6,470 nt of DNA from an uncultured Cloacibacillus sp. (lineage in GTDB: Bacteria; Synergistota; Synergistia; Synergistales; Synergistaceae). The stretch lies in contig UQVV01000104.1 in assembly GCA_900544635.1 (NCBI GenBank), forward strand, positions 1 through 6,470, written 5' to 3'. Both the position numbers and the translations under genes were made by a program. The notes under the pieces were generated by a model. The model ran no database searches and was not told the DNA's origin. It saw nothing but the letters and a program-made list of their open reading frames with translations. Shown one piece after another: positions 6,065-6,470 of the stretch. How positions within the stretch are numbered: the stretch's first letter is position 1; the number at the start of each line of letters is the position of its first letter.

Positions 6065-6098
6065 GTAAGCGCGCCGCACGCGACGGCGCCGCTTTTAC
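6065..6098 (-). other. GC-rich hairpin between the LeuD-type gene and the isocitrate dehydrogenase gene
   Basis: GCGCCG (6071-6076) pairs with CGGCGC (6084-6089) around a 7-nt loop. After a single bulged C (6090), AAGC (6067-6070) pairs with GCTT (6091-6094). It overlaps the LeuD-type stop codon and ends 15 nt before the AGGAGG of the dehydrogenase. Read on the minus strand it is followed by ACAAAAAG, with no T tract, so it is not an intrinsic terminator. A role in mRNA stability or processing is more likely. Confidence 0.45.
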
Positions 6099-6470
6099 GC
6101 CAGCCCCAGCTCTTTCTTCACGTGCGGGATGAGCCCGCCGTCATTTATGAGTCCCTGTACGAATTCAGGATAGGGAGGGAAGGGGTATTCTTTTCCGTTT
6201 GCGATGATAACGCCGCGCTCGAAATCGACATCGGCCTCGTCGCCCATTTTGAGCTCGTCGCAGGCCTCTGGGCAGACTATCGTCGCGAGCCCTTCGTTGA
6301 GGCAGTTGCGGTAGTGGATGCGAGCGAAGCTCTTAGCGACTATCGCCTTTATGCCGCGCTCTTTAAGGCATGTAGCCGCCTGCTCGCGGCTGGAGCCGCA
6401 GCCGAAGTTGGGACCGGCTACGATAATGTCGCCGGGCTGGACAGAGGACGCGAATCCAACGTCGATGTCC
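6095..6470 (-). CDS. LeuD-type aconitase-family hydratase, small subunit (C-terminal part; partial)
   Basis: The minus-strand frame entering at the window edge ends at a TAA (6095-6097) and encodes the last 124 residues of a protein that is usually about 160-170 long. It reads GDIIVAGPNFGCGSSREQAA, then LKERGIKAIVAKSFARIHYRNCLNEGL, then DELKMGDEADVDFERGVI, and ends LIPHVKKELGLA. This is the swivel domain of the two-subunit LeuC/LeuD dehydratases, in which GSSRE contributes the substrate-binding serine and arginine and the large subunit holds the 4Fe-4S cluster. Members act on isopropylmalate, homocitrate, citrate, citramalate/mesaconate or 2,3-dimethylmalate. The specificity loop near residues 25-30 lies beyond the window, so I give no gene symbol. 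The operon next to isocitrate dehydrogenase and citrate lyase suggests an aconitase-like role; leucine synthesis is the main alternative. The large-subunit gene is probably just upstream, outside the window. Confidence 0.88.
   Translation of the reverse strand, partial: DIDVGFASSVQPGDIIVAGPNFGCGSSREQAATCLKERGIKAIVAKSFARIHYRNCLNEGLATIVCPEACDELKMGDEADVDFERGVIIANGKEYPFPPYPEFVQGLINDGGLIPHVKKELGLA

Overview
The window comes from a GC-rich bacterial chromosome. Its gene content (a LivJ-type amino-acid binding protein, a DUF234-type ATPase, and citrate lyase beside isocitrate dehydrogenase and a LeuD-type hydratase) fits an anaerobic, probably fermentative bacterium. The style suggests an amino-acid fermenter such as a member of the Synergistota. 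That placement is an impression from gene content and protein style, not a demonstrated assignment.

Layout. Positions 1-186 (+) hold the C-terminal end of a branched-chain amino-acid-type ABC transporter substrate-binding protein, closed by a strong intrinsic terminator (209-236). Positions 237-521 are a non-coding, partly AT-rich stretch with a 14-nt direct repeat (335-348 and 358-371) and a good sigma-70-type promoter (438-466). They drive a stand-alone ATPase gene of the ATPase_2/DUF234 type, whose real start is most likely GTG at 522 (522-1916, +). A hairpin at 1915-1949 serves as a two-way terminator between this gene and a convergent operon.

The rest of the window (1976-6470) is one minus-strand gene train. 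Read in transcription order it is: a LeuD-type aconitase-family small subunit (6095 to beyond 6470, partial), an NADP-type isocitrate dehydrogenase-family enzyme (4765-6036), citD (4398-4661), citE (3537-4397) and citF (1976-3523). The last three are tightly coupled: citD stop and citE start abut, and the citF ribosome-binding site overlaps the citE stop. The upstream gaps are 58 and 103 nt, and each contains a GC-rich hairpin sharing an 11-nt core.

Taken together the operon encodes an almost continuous route linking 2-oxoglutarate, isocitrate, cis-aconitate, citrate, and oxaloacetate plus acetate. The hydratase would interconvert citrate and isocitrate, the dehydrogenase would interconvert isocitrate and 2-oxoglutarate, and citrate lyase would split citrate. 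This differs from the classical citrate-fermentation operon, where citDEF sits with citC, citX, citG and a citrate transporter; none of those is visible here. The substrate pocket of the dehydrogenase and the identity of the hydratase leave room for another substrate. I see no CRISPR array, insertion sequence, tRNA, rRNA or clear phage element. I also do not see a convincing wholly new system; the most interesting points are the operon's composition and the dehydrogenase active site.
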